Source of the DNA: Psychrobacillus sp. OK032 | GTDB lineage: Bacteria > Bacillota > Bacilli > Bacillales_A > Planococcaceae | NCBI RefSeq assembly: GCF_900111345.1 | Contig: NZ_FOGY01000002.1 | Coordinates: forward strand, 372,001 to 436,000 | Length of the DNA stretch: 64,000 nucleotides | Reading direction: 5' to 3' | In this document: positions 26,558 through 35,028 of the stretch, in pieces | How the letters are laid out: every line of letters starts with the position of its first letter | How positions within the stretch are numbered: the first letter of the stretch is position 1 | Position numbers and translations under genes: made by a program | Notes under the pieces: generated by a model | Database searches by the model: none | Seen by the model: only the letters and a program-made list of their open reading frames with translations | What the model was told of the DNA's origin: nothing

Positions 26558-27430
26558 TCACACCTTTTTAATGTATTGTGTACCTCCAAATAAACCTGTG
26601 GGACGGATGATTAGTACGACGATAATTAATAGGAAAACGAAAACAATTCTTAACTCTGAACCAACGAAATAACTTACTAAGTTTCCAAATACACCAATTA
26701 TTGCTCCTCCGATTACAGCACCTGGCATACTTACAAAACCACCTAAAACAGCTGCCGCAAATGCCATAATCAGAACTTCCGCCATCATACTTGGGTGTAA
26801 AAAGGTAGTAGGTGCGATTAGCATACCCGCTACACCACCGAGTAATGATCCTAGTGCCCAAGTTAACACAAATATTTTCGTTACTTTAATACCCATTAAT
26901 TCAGATGCCATCATATCTTGTGCAGCTGCTCGCATCGCAAGACCAATTTTAGTAAATCTGAATAAAGCAAACAGTAGGAGCATTAGGCATATTGTGAAAA
27001 TCACCACAAAAATTTCATTTGGGGTGATAAATACACTTCCTATTTGAAAAGGTGAACCTTCCAGTGCTCTTGGAAAACTAGTTGGTGAATGTCCCCAAAT
27101 CAGTCCTGCTAATCCATGAAATATCATATACAAACCAAGAGTTAATACAATTAGACTAATTGGAGTGGAAGATTGAATCGGTTTCAAAAATAAGATATAG
27201 ACTATAGCTCCCAATAACGCTGCAAATAGTAGAGCTAACGCAAATGAAGCAATATAAGGAAGTTCATATTTTGAAATAAACATAAAGGCTATAAATGTTA
27301 TAATCATCGCCATTTCACCTTGGGCAAAGTTTACTATGTCAGACGTTTTATAAATTAACACCATTCCTAATGCTGCAAGACCATAAATACAGCCGAAGAT
27401 TATTCCGCTAACAACAATTTGAGCAATCAA
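26558..27430 (-). CDS. livH: ABC transporter permease LivH
   Basis: 290 residues with about eight membrane helices, beginning IAQIVVSGIIFGCIYGLAAL and including YKTSDIVNFAQGEMAM and RAAAQDMMASELMGIKV, as in LivH permeases. Start is a TTG at 27430 about 10 nt after GGAG. First gene of the Liv set; 136 bp separate it from the enoyl-CoA hydratase gene upstream. Confidence 0.93.
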   Translation of the reverse strand: MIAQIVVSGIIFGCIYGLAALGMVLIYKTSDIVNFAQGEMAMIITFIAFMFISKYELPYIASFALALLFAALLGAIVYILFLKPIQSSTPISLIVLTLGLYMIFHGLAGLIWGHSPTSFPRALEGSPFQIGSVFITPNEIFVVIFTICLMLLLFALFRFTKIGLAMRAAAQDMMASELMGIKVTKIFVLTWALGSLLGGVAGMLIAPTTFLHPSMMAEVLIMAFAAAVLGGFVSMPGAVIGGAIIGVFGNLVSYFVGSELRIVFVFLLIIVVLIIRPTGLFGGTQYIKKV

Positions 27431-27566
27431 AACGTATCAACTCCTTATTCTGTAAAATATTCACATTACAAAATAGAACACTTTTTTATACTCCTTTAAT
27501 ATTTACGCTTCAATATTTTTTCTAGTCTAGAATGTTCTAAAGCATGAAAATCTTTCCCTACCTAGA

Positions 27567-28352
27567 TCAGCAATGCTTAAAAATAGGGGATCTCTTCTCT
27601 ATAAACGCTTGAACACCCTCTCTTGCATCCTCAGTGCTAAAAATATCTGCGAATAGATTAGCTTCAAGTTCCAATCCAGCTTGAAGTGTTTGGTCTAATC
27701 CATCATTCACACTTATCTTTATTCTACTGAGAGCTTCCAAGGAATAACCCGCAATTTTTTTAGCCATTGATTGAGCCGCTTCCATTCCTTTTCCTTCGGG
27801 AACCACTTGGTTTACGAGCCCTATTTTAAGCGCCTCATCCGCAAAAATAGGATCACCAAGAAACATTAATTCTTTCGCCTTTGCTTCACCTATAAGTCGC
27901 GGTAATCGTTGCGTTCCCCCCCCTCCTGGAAACAGGCCTAATTTAACTTCTGGTAATCCGAGTTGCGTTTTATCACCTGCGATGCGGATATCGCAAGCTA
28001 ACGCTAGTTCACAACCGCCGCCGAAAGTGTAACCATTTAAACATGCAATTGTGGGTTTCGGTAAATTAGCAATAAAATTTAATACTACATTTGACTTCCT
28101 ATGACTCTCTCTTAATTCTTCTTTTTCTACGTCCAACAACTGTGGAAACTCTTTAATATCAGCTCCGGCCATAAATGCACGACTGCCTGCTCCTGTAAGT
28201 ATAACCACGACTATTTTAGGATCCTCGGCAATTTCATGAAATACTTTTCCCAACTCAGTTGTCACTTGTCTGCTCAATACATTCATTGGTGGATTGTCGA
28301 TGATTACCGTAGCTATTCCATCTTTTACTTCAAAACGCACTAATTCTCCCAT
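27567..28352 (-). CDS. Enoyl-CoA hydratase/isomerase family protein
   Basis: 261 residues of crotonase type: oxyanion-hole segments AFMAGADIKEF near 63-73 and NGYTFGGGCELALACDIRIA near 105, with the catalytic Glu in LPEVKLGLFPGGGGTQRLPR. It hydrates 2-enoyl-CoA to 3-hydroxyacyl-CoA. Together with acyl-CoA dehydrogenase, SDR and thiolase it completes a beta-oxidation cycle. Ribosome site AAGGAGAGG. Confidence 0.94.
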   Translation of the reverse strand: MGELVRFEVKDGIATVIIDNPPMNVLSRQVTTELGKVFHEIAEDPKIVVVILTGAGSRAFMAGADIKEFPQLLDVEKEELRESHRKSNVVLNFIANLPKPTIACLNGYTFGGGCELALACDIRIAGDKTQLGLPEVKLGLFPGGGGTQRLPRLIGEAKAKELMFLGDPIFADEALKIGLVNQVVPEGKGMEAAQSMAKKIAGYSLEALSRIKISVNDGLDQTLQAGLELEANLFADIFSTEDAREGVQAFIEKRSPIFKHC

Positions 28353-28407
28353 TTATTCCCTCTCCTTAAATTGAATGTTTTGACATCTACTAATCGTCTT
28401 TCAAAGT

Positions 28408-29178
28408 TTATTTCGGTTGCATACGGATAGCACCATCTAAACGAATAGTTTCCCCATTTAACATAGGATTTTCTACAATGCTTTGTACCAACTTCGCATA
28501 TTCGGAAGGATACCCTAATCTTGAAGGAAACGGTATTGTCTCTTCCAGTGAACGTCGGGCTTCTTTTGAAAGGGTGTCAAATAAAGGCGTTTCAATTAAA
28601 CCTGGTGCAATTGTCATTACTCGAATTCCTTGCTTAGCAAATTCACGAGCAATTGGTAAGGTCATACTCACAATTCCGCCTTTTGACGCGCTATAAGCAG
28701 CTTGACCAATCTGCCCTTCAAATGCTGCAACAGAAGCAGTGTTAATAATAACCCCTCTCTCACCCTCTTCATTCGGCGTATTAGAAAACATTTTTTCCGC
28801 CGCTAAACGAATGACATTAAATGTTCCAACCAGATTTACTTGAATGGTTTTATTAAAATCTTCTAAACTATGAACGCCTTCTCTACCTACAACCCTTTGA
28901 GGAGTACCAATACCAGCGCAATTGACTAAAACGTTAATACTTCCAAACTTCTCTACCGTTTGATTGAGAGCTTCCTGAACATCTGCTTCATTTGAAACAT
29001 TCGTTTTTAGAAAAACAACATTATCTGAGCCAAATTTTTCTACCAATGAGATACCTTTTTCCTCGGACAAATCAAAAATTGCTGCTTTCCCACCATTTTC
29101 TACAATTAGAGTAACAACCGCTTCTCCTAATCCTGAACTTCCTCCAGTTACTACAGCTATACTATTTGTGATATTCAT
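28408..29178 (-). CDS. SDR, 3-hydroxyacyl-CoA dehydrogenase type II-like (HSD10-like)
   Basis: About 256 residues of classical [17 protein letters not shown] near the start, [10 protein letters not shown] near 90, and the [20 protein letters not shown] catalytic Tyr/Lys segment. The [15 protein letters not shown] and ETPLFDTL segments resemble the HSD10/FadB-type 3-hydroxyacyl-CoA dehydrogenases. It would oxidise 3-hydroxyacyl-CoA made by the hydratase encoded next to it. ATG 29178 follows GGAGAG by 8 nt; the frame from 29193 starts inside that site. Confidence 0.88.
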   Translation of the reverse strand: MNITNSIAVVTGGSSGLGEAVVTLIVENGGKAAIFDLSEEKGISLVEKFGSDNVVFLKTNVSNEADVQEALNQTVEKFGSINVLVNCAGIGTPQRVVGREGVHSLEDFNKTIQVNLVGTFNVIRLAAEKMFSNTPNEEGERGVIINTASVAAFEGQIGQAAYSASKGGIVSMTLPIAREFAKQGIRVMTIAPGLIETPLFDTLSKEARRSLEETIPFPSRLGYPSEYAKLVQSIVENPMLNGETIRLDGAIRMQPK

Positions 29179-29597
29179 AATTTTTCTCTCCATTCATTTT
29201 TCAGCATTTTTTTATTCCAACATGAACAACATTAAATTTAGATCCCTTCACTTCAATAACATTAATATGTAATTCTTTGCTTTGCTTCGTTCATCCATCT
29301 GAACAGTACTTTTGTTAAATCCAATTCATATTAATAAAACTTCCGTTTTCACCCCAGTAACATAAAATTGTGTATTTTGGAAATCCACAATTCAATAACA
29401 AAATGGTAGAGTTTACAATTTTAGAAAAAAGATAAAACCTACTAGCAAATCTAACATCTAACCGCTTCTCATATTAAGAATCAGCATTTTCAAAAATGTT
29501 TTTCGCTAAATATCAAGTTCCACTGCTAAAATGACACTATCATTCCCCCTCCTTTTAAACATTAAGTTAGTTATCAGAAAATTCCGATCATAATGGT
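29179..29597 (-). other. Long leader of the hydratase/transporter operon
   Basis: No gene of normal size. Transcripts from the promoter at 29598-29626 would carry about 410 nt of leader. It holds a very strong ribosome site (AAAGGAGGGGG) followed by ATG at 29543 and only five codons (MIVSF) before a stop, and an inverted repeat AATTGTG/CACAATT at 29366-29392. No known riboswitch class was recognised. Confidence 0.5.
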
Positions 29598-29641
29598 ATT
29601 CTATCAATCTTTTTTTTACTTTGCAAGTTTTTTTAAACTTG
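29598..29641 (-). promoter_or_regulatory. SigA-type promoter with overlapping inverted repeat
   Basis: On the minus strand TTGCAA (29626-29621), 17 nt, TAGAAT (29603-29598). A 7-bp perfect inverted repeat CAAGTTT/AAACTTG (29624-29641) overlaps the -35 box, as repressor operators often do. It points towards the SDR-hydratase-Liv-thiolase operon. Confidence 0.62.
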
Positions 29642-29737
29642 GTTTCGAATTTTAAATCATAGTCCAATTATTAATTTTATGTCCAAAATAATTACCCTAG
29701 AACGATTGATAAATACGAAAAAATAGTTTACAGAATA

Positions 29738-29940
29738 ATCTTTTTATTGTACTCTTGGTATGTAATTGAATATAAATTTAGATAAGCCAGATATTATTCC
29801 CGACCGGTGGTAATGGAAATTTATTTTCCCGAGTTTGCGAGCTGTAAAACTGGTTCTAGTGAGATTATGGAGCTGACAGTAAAGTCTAGATGGGAGAAGA
29901 TGAAGTTTTGGTCTTCTCTTTGGGTTGTCCACAAAGAGGT
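29738..29940 (+). promoter_or_regulatory. FMN riboswitch (RFN element) upstream of ribU
   Basis: Core segments match the RFN consensus closely: ATTCCCGACCGGTGGTAA (29795-29812), the TGCGAGCTG segment, and GAGCTGACAGTAAAGTCTAG with the closing GATGGGAGAAGAT. ATCTT at 29738-29742 can close P1 with AAGAT (29897-29901). Downstream, GAGAAGA (29894-29900) can pair instead with TCTTCTC (29912-29918), and that strand overlaps CTCTTTG (29916-29922), which pairs with CAAAGAG (29932-29938). This gives mutually exclusive folds for FMN control. No T run follows the last hairpin, so the off-switch mechanism is unclear. The 5' segment between P1 and CCC is longer than usual. Confidence 0.88.
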
Positions 29941-30060
29941 TACTCATTTAAGTGTATCTTTCAACTCCTTTAAGCTTCATCGTTTTGGGAAGTTTTTGTT
30001 GACAGATTACGAAGACATGCCTTCCCTCTTATGAAGTGAATAGAAAAAGGAGTGGATCAA

Positions 30061-30642
30061 GTGAAGAACATTAAATTACGAAAGATGCTTGTAATATCAA
30101 TATTAGGGAGTATCGCAACAATCTTAATGCAATTTAACTTCCCGTTACCAGCATTACCAGGATTCCTAAAATTTGATTTTGGTGAAGTACCCGCGGTTAT
30201 AGCTGTACTAACGATGGGTCCTGTTGCTGCGATAGCTGTTGAGGTGATTAAAAACGTATTGCACTGGTTTATAAATGGAAGTCCAACTGGCTTACCAGTT
30301 GGTGAAATTGCAAACTTAGCAACAGGAATTTTATTTGTAATACCAATCTATTTTATCTTTAATAAATACCGCAACACTAAAGGTCTTGCTGGCGGACTAA
30401 TCGCTGGTACGATATTTATGGCAGTCGGTATGAGCTTCCTAAATTATGTAGTTTTCTTACCAATGTACACATATTTCTTGAATATACCAGCTACTACTGG
30501 GGATGCGTTGTATACAATGATTATTTTAGGAATATTACCATTTAACTTATTAAAAGGTGTTATTATTACGGTAATTTCATTACTCCTTTTTAATAGTATG
30601 AAACAATGGATTGCTAAACAAAGGTCCGGGTTAATGGTTTAA
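30061..30642 (+). CDS. ribU: Riboflavin ECF transporter S-component RibU
   Basis: About 193 residues, six hydrophobic segments, with the RibU pattern FNFPLPALPGFLKFDFGEVP, VIKNVLHWFINGSPTGLPVG and NYVVFLPMYTYF. It binds riboflavin and works with the shared ECF energy module, whose genes are not in this window. GTG at 30052 overlaps the ribosome site AAGGAG; GTG at 30061, 9 nt after it, is the better start. The upstream FMN riboswitch confirms the assignment. Confidence 0.94.
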   Translation: MKNIKLRKMLVISILGSIATILMQFNFPLPALPGFLKFDFGEVPAVIAVLTMGPVAAIAVEVIKNVLHWFINGSPTGLPVGEIANLATGILFVIPIYFIFNKYRNTKGLAGGLIAGTIFMAVGMSFLNYVVFLPMYTYFLNIPATTGDALYTMIILGILPFNLLKGVIITVISLLLFNSMKQWIAKQRSGLMV

Positions 30643-30716
30643 ACTTAAAATATTTTGAAATATGAACTATATATTACTGTAATGCGGACTCACCTACTTT
30701 TATCTTCTTATCTACT

Positions 30717-30983
30717 TTAATTTGAATTGTTAACCAGATTCATGTGGTCAATCAAAAACAGCTTTGCTGCAATATTCAAGCTATCGAGCCATTTATAAAT
30801 CGTTTTTGTATTAATTTCCTCGAGATATGTTTTATCATTTATTCCTTGAAATTTCTTAAAAATATCGTTGTAACATTTAAGTGTTCTTGGTCGATAGCCG
30901 TTCACTTTCAATTGTTTAATAATTATTAATAACGCTTGTTCAATAGTTGTACCTTTAGGGGTTATTTCAACTTTCCTTAACAA
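30717..30983 (-). pseudogene. Tyrosine integrase remnant (N-terminal core-binding domain only)
   Basis: 88 residues. TTIEQALLIIIKQLKVNGYR and PRTLKCYNDIFKKFQ followed by YLEEINTKTIYKWLDSL match the SAM-like core-binding domain of phage and ICE integrases. The catalytic domain with Arg, His and Tyr is missing; the frame ends in unrelated sequence. Start codon would be TTG without a good ribosome site. It lies just outside the 35-bp tRNA copy, so it is best read as the relic of an earlier element at this site. Confidence 0.65.
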
Positions 30984-31026
30984 CTCTTGTTAAATGTAAC
31001 ATCAAATAAGCCACTCTTTTTTTCAT

Positions 31027-31055
31027 AAAAAAACCTCCTAAATATATTTAGGAGG
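31027..31055 (-). terminator. Rho-independent terminator
   Basis: A perfect 22-bp palindrome CCTCCTAAATATATTTAGGAGG (31034-31055), whose arms can fold into a hairpin, is followed on the minus strand by T7. It faces leftward and lies on the host side of the tRNA copy, where the original tRNA terminator or an old integrase-side terminator would be expected. Confidence 0.75.
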
Positions 31056-31130
31056 TCGATTTTGGAATCCACGATTTTTGAGGAAAATTTCGATAAGGTT
31101 GCAATACCTTTAGAAATACCTACTATCGTC

Positions 31131-31146
31131 AAACCACTGATACTAT
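31131..31146 (+). repeat. Arm-type repeat, left of core
   Basis: AAACCACTGATACTAT; recurs with two mismatches as AAACCGTTGATACTAT at 31220-31235 on the other side of the 35-bp tRNA copy, same orientation. Flanking repeats of this size are typical of integrase arm-binding sites. Confidence 0.5.
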
Positions 31147-31167
31147 TTAGTTACTTTAGTTTTAATT

Positions 31168-31202
31168 ACGTCCCAGGAGAGATTCGAACTCCCGACCGAC
31201 GC
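31168..31202 (-). repeat. Attachment core: 35-bp copy of tRNA-Arg 3' end
   Basis: Identical to 5260-5294, i.e. the discriminator base, acceptor 3' strand, T-arm and part of the anticodon stem of tRNA-Arg(TCT), in the same orientation. Host-like AT-rich sequence lies to the left and GC-rich element DNA to the right. With this orientation an intact tRNA would be expected at the right end of an integrated element, beyond 64 kb; the tRNA at 5261-5334 is on the wrong side to be its partner. Confidence 0.85.
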
Positions 31203-31219
31203 TAAACCACACGTCATAT

Positions 31220-31235
31220 AAACCGTTGATACTAT
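31220..31235 (+). repeat. Arm-type repeat, right of core
   Basis: AAACCGTTGATACTAT; partner of 31131-31146. A further hairpin, CGGTCAA/TTGACCG with a 10-nt loop, lies at 31248-31271. The interval 31203-31341 has no gene. Confidence 0.5.
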
Positions 31236-31341
31236 CGCATACAGATACGGTCAATGAGCGTACTTTGACCGTTACCCTTTTCGTAGTATATCGCAGGCTA
31301 TTTATTTTCGCAATAATATCGTCATATTTTAGCGTTGGTAA

Positions 31342-31560
31342 TCATAGGAAACCGCCTACGTCATCGTCGCTAATTTCGATACTATCGTTTACTGGCGCAT
31401 TGAAAGACGCCGCTACACCGTTTATATCACGTTCGATTAAGCGTTTAATATACTTGCTGAATTCGCCATGCTCCGGCTTATACGCGTGCTCATACAGACG
31501 CCTCTCGTAAAGGCTACGCAAATTAAAGCTGACTTGCCCGTTATGCCGCGTTTTAGTCAC
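31342..31560 (-). CDS. ParR-like small protein (ribbon-helix-helix type, probable ParM partner)
   Basis: 72 residues: a basic N-terminal part NGQVSFNLRSLYERRLYEH and an RDINGV turn after FSKYIKRLIE, then an acidic tail ending SIEISDDDVGGFL. That layout (RHH-like DNA-binding part plus acidic C-terminal tail) is the one ParR proteins use to bind the centromere and the end of a ParM filament. The GTG start overlaps the parM-like stop codon, so the two are translationally coupled. Assignment rests on position and layout, not on clear sequence identity. Confidence 0.65.
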   Translation of the reverse strand: MTKTRHNGQVSFNLRSLYERRLYEHAYKPEHGEFSKYIKRLIERDINGVAASFNAPVNDSIEISDDDVGGFL

Positions 31561-32420
31561 CGAAATGTCCGCCTAGCAACCTCGTAATTGCCGACCGCAT
31601 TTGCGTAGACTGGCGGTAGCGTCACGATTGAGCCGTCTAATTGCCGTAGATAAGGCGTCAGTAATTTAGCGCGCGTATAATGCGCCTGTAGCAACGGAAG
31701 TATATCGCTAGCCACGCCACCGCAGGCATAAACTACGTCATTTTTACGCCATTTTAGCGACGTTGTTGCTCGGATGATACCTCGGGCTACCTCCGCTAAA
31801 GAAGCGTTATTTGCCAACGTTTCCATGCCGAAATTGAACGTATCCGACGCGGTATTAATATGGCGCTTATCACGTATCGTCGCGCAGTTCGTCGTACCGC
31901 TTCCGATATCAATAATGCGGACTTCGCCTAGCTGCGGATTAGCGAGATAAGCGACGGAGCCTTCCGCTGCGATTCCGACTTCTTCTATTGTATAGCGTTT
32001 ATGGACGCCGTTAACCGTAATGTCGTGCGTACCGCGTAACAAGTCGCGTAGCTTCGCCTTTTCATCCGCATTGTGCGTCGCTATTGGCTGACTGCATACG
32101 ATGCTGAAACGGTCAATATCGAGGAAGAACTTCGAAGTATATCGATAGATTGCGAGCAGCACGCGTATTAGCGTATCCTCATGCGCCTTCGTATCGCCGT
32201 ATAGCGAAGTGACACCGAACTGATCCTCGTTTGCTGCGATAGTGCCGGCGAAACCGCGCCTACCGTTTAATTCGAACTCCATATCGTCGTCGCCGTGCTT
32301 ATCTACGATGTCACGCGAAAACCAATCGCATATCGCCGTCCTGTAAATATCAACTCCGTAAGCGCCCGCCGTCTTAGCGTTGTAATTGCCGGCGTCAATT
32401 CCGAGTATTAAATTCCGCAT
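31557..32420 (-). CDS. ParM-like actin ATPase
   Basis: About 287 residues of the actin/Hsp70 superfamily: phosphate-1 loop LGIDAGNYNAKTAG at the N-terminus, EVGIAAEGSVAYLA, phosphate-2 loop IIDIGSGTTNCATI near 175-190, and adenosine motif YACGGVASDILPLL near 245. This is the pattern of plasmid and phage ParM/Alp proteins, whose filaments push plasmid copies apart. ATG 32420 follows AAAGGGG by 6 nt and begins at MRNLILG; the longer frame to 32450 lacks such a site. Two 18-bp repeats upstream may be its operator. Confidence 0.85.
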   Translation of the reverse strand: MRNLILGIDAGNYNAKTAGAYGVDIYRTAICDWFSRDIVDKHGDDDMEFELNGRRGFAGTIAANEDQFGVTSLYGDTKAHEDTLIRVLLAIYRYTSKFFLDIDRFSIVCSQPIATHNADEKAKLRDLLRGTHDITVNGVHKRYTIEEVGIAAEGSVAYLANPQLGEVRIIDIGSGTTNCATIRDKRHINTASDTFNFGMETLANNASLAEVARGIIRATTSLKWRKNDVVYACGGVASDILPLLQAHYTRAKLLTPYLRQLDGSIVTLPPVYANAVGNYEVARRTFR

Positions 32421-32441
32421 GTAAAACCCCTTTCGATTTTC

Positions 32442-32502
32442 GTAATGCATCCGTAATACAAACGTGCTGATTTCGTGTGTCTTTGTAATACATCGGTACT
32501 AC
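32442..32502 (+). repeat. Two 18-bp direct repeats upstream of the ParM-like gene
   Basis: GTAATGCATCCGTAATAC (32442-32459) and GTAATACATCGGTACTAC (32485-32502) agree at 14 of 18 positions and start 43 bp apart, i.e. about four helical turns. Each is itself partly palindromic (GTA...TAC). They fill the gap between the ATPase stop codon and the parM-like start, where ParR centromere and operator repeats usually lie. Confidence 0.55.
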
Positions 32503-35027
32503 AACGCTTTCTGTAATTCCGACCATGATCGCCCATACATACGCGCATGACGCTTCGTTAGGAAAGCGTTGTTATACTTCGATTTAACTGGCGGTGCCAT
32601 GTGACAGATAAACGCCGGTTGCATTTCGCCTGCAGCTCTAACGGAAATGATAGCGTGGTGTGCCGGTAGTTTATACGCTTCTTCCAGCGGAATAGTATCA
32701 TCAAAACGGTGCTTCGATAAGTCGAAAGTTTTCGTATGGTCGTTCATGAATAGGAACTGCTGAACACCGCCGCCTTGTAAGTTCTCCTGTAGGCTAGGCG
32801 ATAATTTATTCCAGTGGTGGAACGCGTATATCGAACCCAAACGCTCCTTACGTCCTTCCGTACCGATACGTCCCATCAGCTTCGTTAAGCCTTCCGATTC
32901 GTATTGCTCCGGCTCATTAAATACGATAAAGCATCCGTTTTCCTGTTCGTCCTTCGACATCAAGAGACGAGTCATAAACGCCTTTAACGTAATCCAGTGG
33001 ACTAAGGTCTTTACCGCGTGTTCTCCGAGGCCTCTGCCGTTCGGCACACGTATAATGATTACCTTGCCGTCCGCCATCCATTTACGGAAATCTACGTCAG
33101 CTAGCGGTTCCTGTGCGAATATATCGTATAGGCGTTCGTTACCGAAGAATCTATTAAGGCGATTTAATATAGCGTCGCATTTATTGCCGAGCGCAGCATT
33201 ATCGCCCCACTGTAGAAGCTCGTTAGCTAGGCGCGTATTACCTTCCGCGACTAGCGCCTCAATCCGATTAATGCGGAAATCTTCGTCCTCCATTATGCGC
33301 TTGATATCGAATAGAGAGCCGCCGCTTGCCTTCGCAGCATCCGTTAAATACTTTTCAGAACGGTTCAGCCCGCTAATCTGCATAAAGTCGATCATTTCGT
33401 CGGCAAAGCGGCTAGTACCGTTGCGCCCTAGTGCCGTTATAACTTCCGTAAGGTCCATCGGCGGTATGAAGTCGTCGTCGTTCATATTTAAGTCGATAAT
33501 TGATTCCGGAGGCAATGCGTCGCGTATTCCGTCAGCCATACCGCGTTCGCCTTCTTCGACTATCGCGTCAATAACGATGAAACTAATGCCGTGCTTGACG
33601 TTGCCTTCGACGACCCAATTCTTAATCGCCGTATCCTTGCCGGCGCCTTGACCGCCGATAAACGTATAGCCTCGGTAGAAATTATCGGGATTATCGACGG
33701 GCATAAGTATCGGTATTTTGTCGTCCTTCACTTCGGCGATGCCTAGCGGAATGCCGTTCGAGTCACGCATAGCTAGCGGTATATCTACTTCGACACGCTT
33801 CTTAACGTTTAAAGCGTCGGCATACTTGCGTTGTAACTCCTTATTCGGCATCATGAGCGCCAACTTCGACATTTCATCGGTGCTTACAAGATTGACGTTC
33901 GCATCAAGGCGCGTGCTTGCGGATAGCTGTAGCGAATTCAATTCGTTAATTACCTTTACTCGACGTCCATTATGCGTTACCTTAAAGCCGCTAAGTTCGT
34001 TCGTATCCGATAAGTCCTGCATGGATAACGTTAGGGATTCCGCCATGCTGTCGCGCGTTAATTGATCGTGTGAGTGCGCCACAACGCGTATGTGCGACTT
34101 AAATACGGGCAAGTTACCCTTTTCGCGATTCAGCCGAGTTGTGCCGATTTCATCTTCGAGTGAATACGCCTTTTTGATTATCGGCTTCTTTTCGACGGAC
34201 TTATCCGATTTAAAGAACGCGTTACTGAATGCATCGAAAATATCCGTTACGAGGTAGTTGACTTCATTAACGAACGCAGCCACTCCGACTTTTAAACCGT
34301 TGCCGATACGCTTACCGCTAATCGCCGCACGTTGCGGGACCTTTCCGTTTGCCGCCTTTTCATACGCCCATTGCGCGTTACGTACCCACTTATTGCGGTT
34401 TTCTACTTCGTTACGGACGCTTAAACGAGCGACATCACCGTCGAACTGCAATTCGTCTATGACGCTTAGAACGTTGGAAATAGGCGTCTTAACGTCGTTA
34501 GAATTCGACTGTAAGCTGAATATATCGTGCTTTAAATAGCGTAGCTCCTGTACGACCGTATTTTCCGTCGGCACTTGCAAGTCTGCGATAGACGCTTCGC
34601 TGAACGTAACGCTCATTTTATTTTCGATTTTACGCTTTAGTTTCTGCGCTTGATACTCCGAAGTCGCTACGTAGAACTCAATCGAGCGCTTCCCGTTAAC
34701 CTGGCGGAACAGTACGTCGAACCAGAAATAGTCCTTTTCGCGATACGTGAATTTAAAGCCGTTTCGTTCGCGCCGACTAGCGTTGCTTTCGTACATTTCG
34801 TACATCTTATGGATAGCGCGCCAAAGCCGTTTCGTATTATTCGTAACGTCGGCGTGTGGTGTGATTCGGAATACTACGATGTTATTGCGTTCATATTCGT
34901 AGTAGGTCGACGGTGTGAATGCCTTCTTTAATTTCGCTATATTGACGTTTAGTTTCGTAGTGTTATCGATTAATGCCGGTAGGTTTTCGTTATATAGGAC
35001 CGGATAATAAGACGTTGTGACCTCCAC
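32499..35027 (-). CDS. HerA/VirB4/TraG-type DNA-translocation ATPase
   Basis: 842 residues. An N-terminal half of about 440 residues without recognisable motif is followed by a RecA-like motor: Walker A TFIGGQGAGKDTAIKN near 458-466, and Walker B CFIVFNEPEQYESEG near 700, with further IIIRVPNGRGLGEHAVK and KKERLGSIYAFHHWN-like sensor segments. This is the architecture of conjugation ATPases and HerA-type pumps, not of packaging terminases; the element has a separate terminase. The GTG start follows GGGGG by 9 nt. Small membrane proteins are encoded directly upstream, as in conjugation modules. Precise role unknown. Confidence 0.72.
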   Translation of the reverse strand: MEVTTSYYPVLYNENLPALIDNTTKLNVNIAKLKKAFTPSTYYEYERNNIVVFRITPHADVTNNTKRLWRAIHKMYEMYESNASRRERNGFKFTYREKDYFWFDVLFRQVNGKRSIEFYVATSEYQAQKLKRKIENKMSVTFSEASIADLQVPTENTVVQELRYLKHDIFSLQSNSNDVKTPISNVLSVIDELQFDGDVARLSVRNEVENRNKWVRNAQWAYEKAANGKVPQRAAISGKRIGNGLKVGVAAFVNEVNYLVTDIFDAFSNAFFKSDKSVEKKPIIKKAYSLEDEIGTTRLNREKGNLPVFKSHIRVVAHSHDQLTRDSMAESLTLSMQDLSDTNELSGFKVTHNGRRVKVINELNSLQLSASTRLDANVNLVSTDEMSKLALMMPNKELQRKYADALNVKKRVEVDIPLAMRDSNGIPLGIAEVKDDKIPILMPVDNPDNFYRGYTFIGGQGAGKDTAIKNWVVEGNVKHGISFIVIDAIVEEGERGMADGIRDALPPESIIDLNMNDDDFIPPMDLTEVITALGRNGTSRFADEMIDFMQISGLNRSEKYLTDAAKASGGSLFDIKRIMEDEDFRINRIEALVAEGNTRLANELLQWGDNAALGNKCDAILNRLNRFFGNERLYDIFAQEPLADVDFRKWMADGKVIIIRVPNGRGLGEHAVKTLVHWITLKAFMTRLLMSKDEQENGCFIVFNEPEQYESEGLTKLMGRIGTEGRKERLGSIYAFHHWNKLSPSLQENLQGGGVQQFLFMNDHTKTFDLSKHRFDDTIPLEEAYKLPAHHAIISVRAAGEMQPAFICHMAPPVKSKYNNAFLTKRHARMYGRSWSELQKAL

Positions 35028-35028
35028 G

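Noticed and set aside
26568..26861. 97-codon second frame inside livH
   Set aside because: Out-of-frame shadow of the permease gene.
31168..31202. A second functional tRNA-Arg
   Set aside because: Only the 3' part is present; acceptor 5' strand, D-arm and anticodon are missing. It is an attachment-site copy.
33055..33651. 198-codon plus-strand frame inside the ATPase gene
   Set aside because: It is the reverse shadow of a well-supported ATPase coding region, lacks a ribosome site and reads as Ser/Pro-rich low-complexity sequence.
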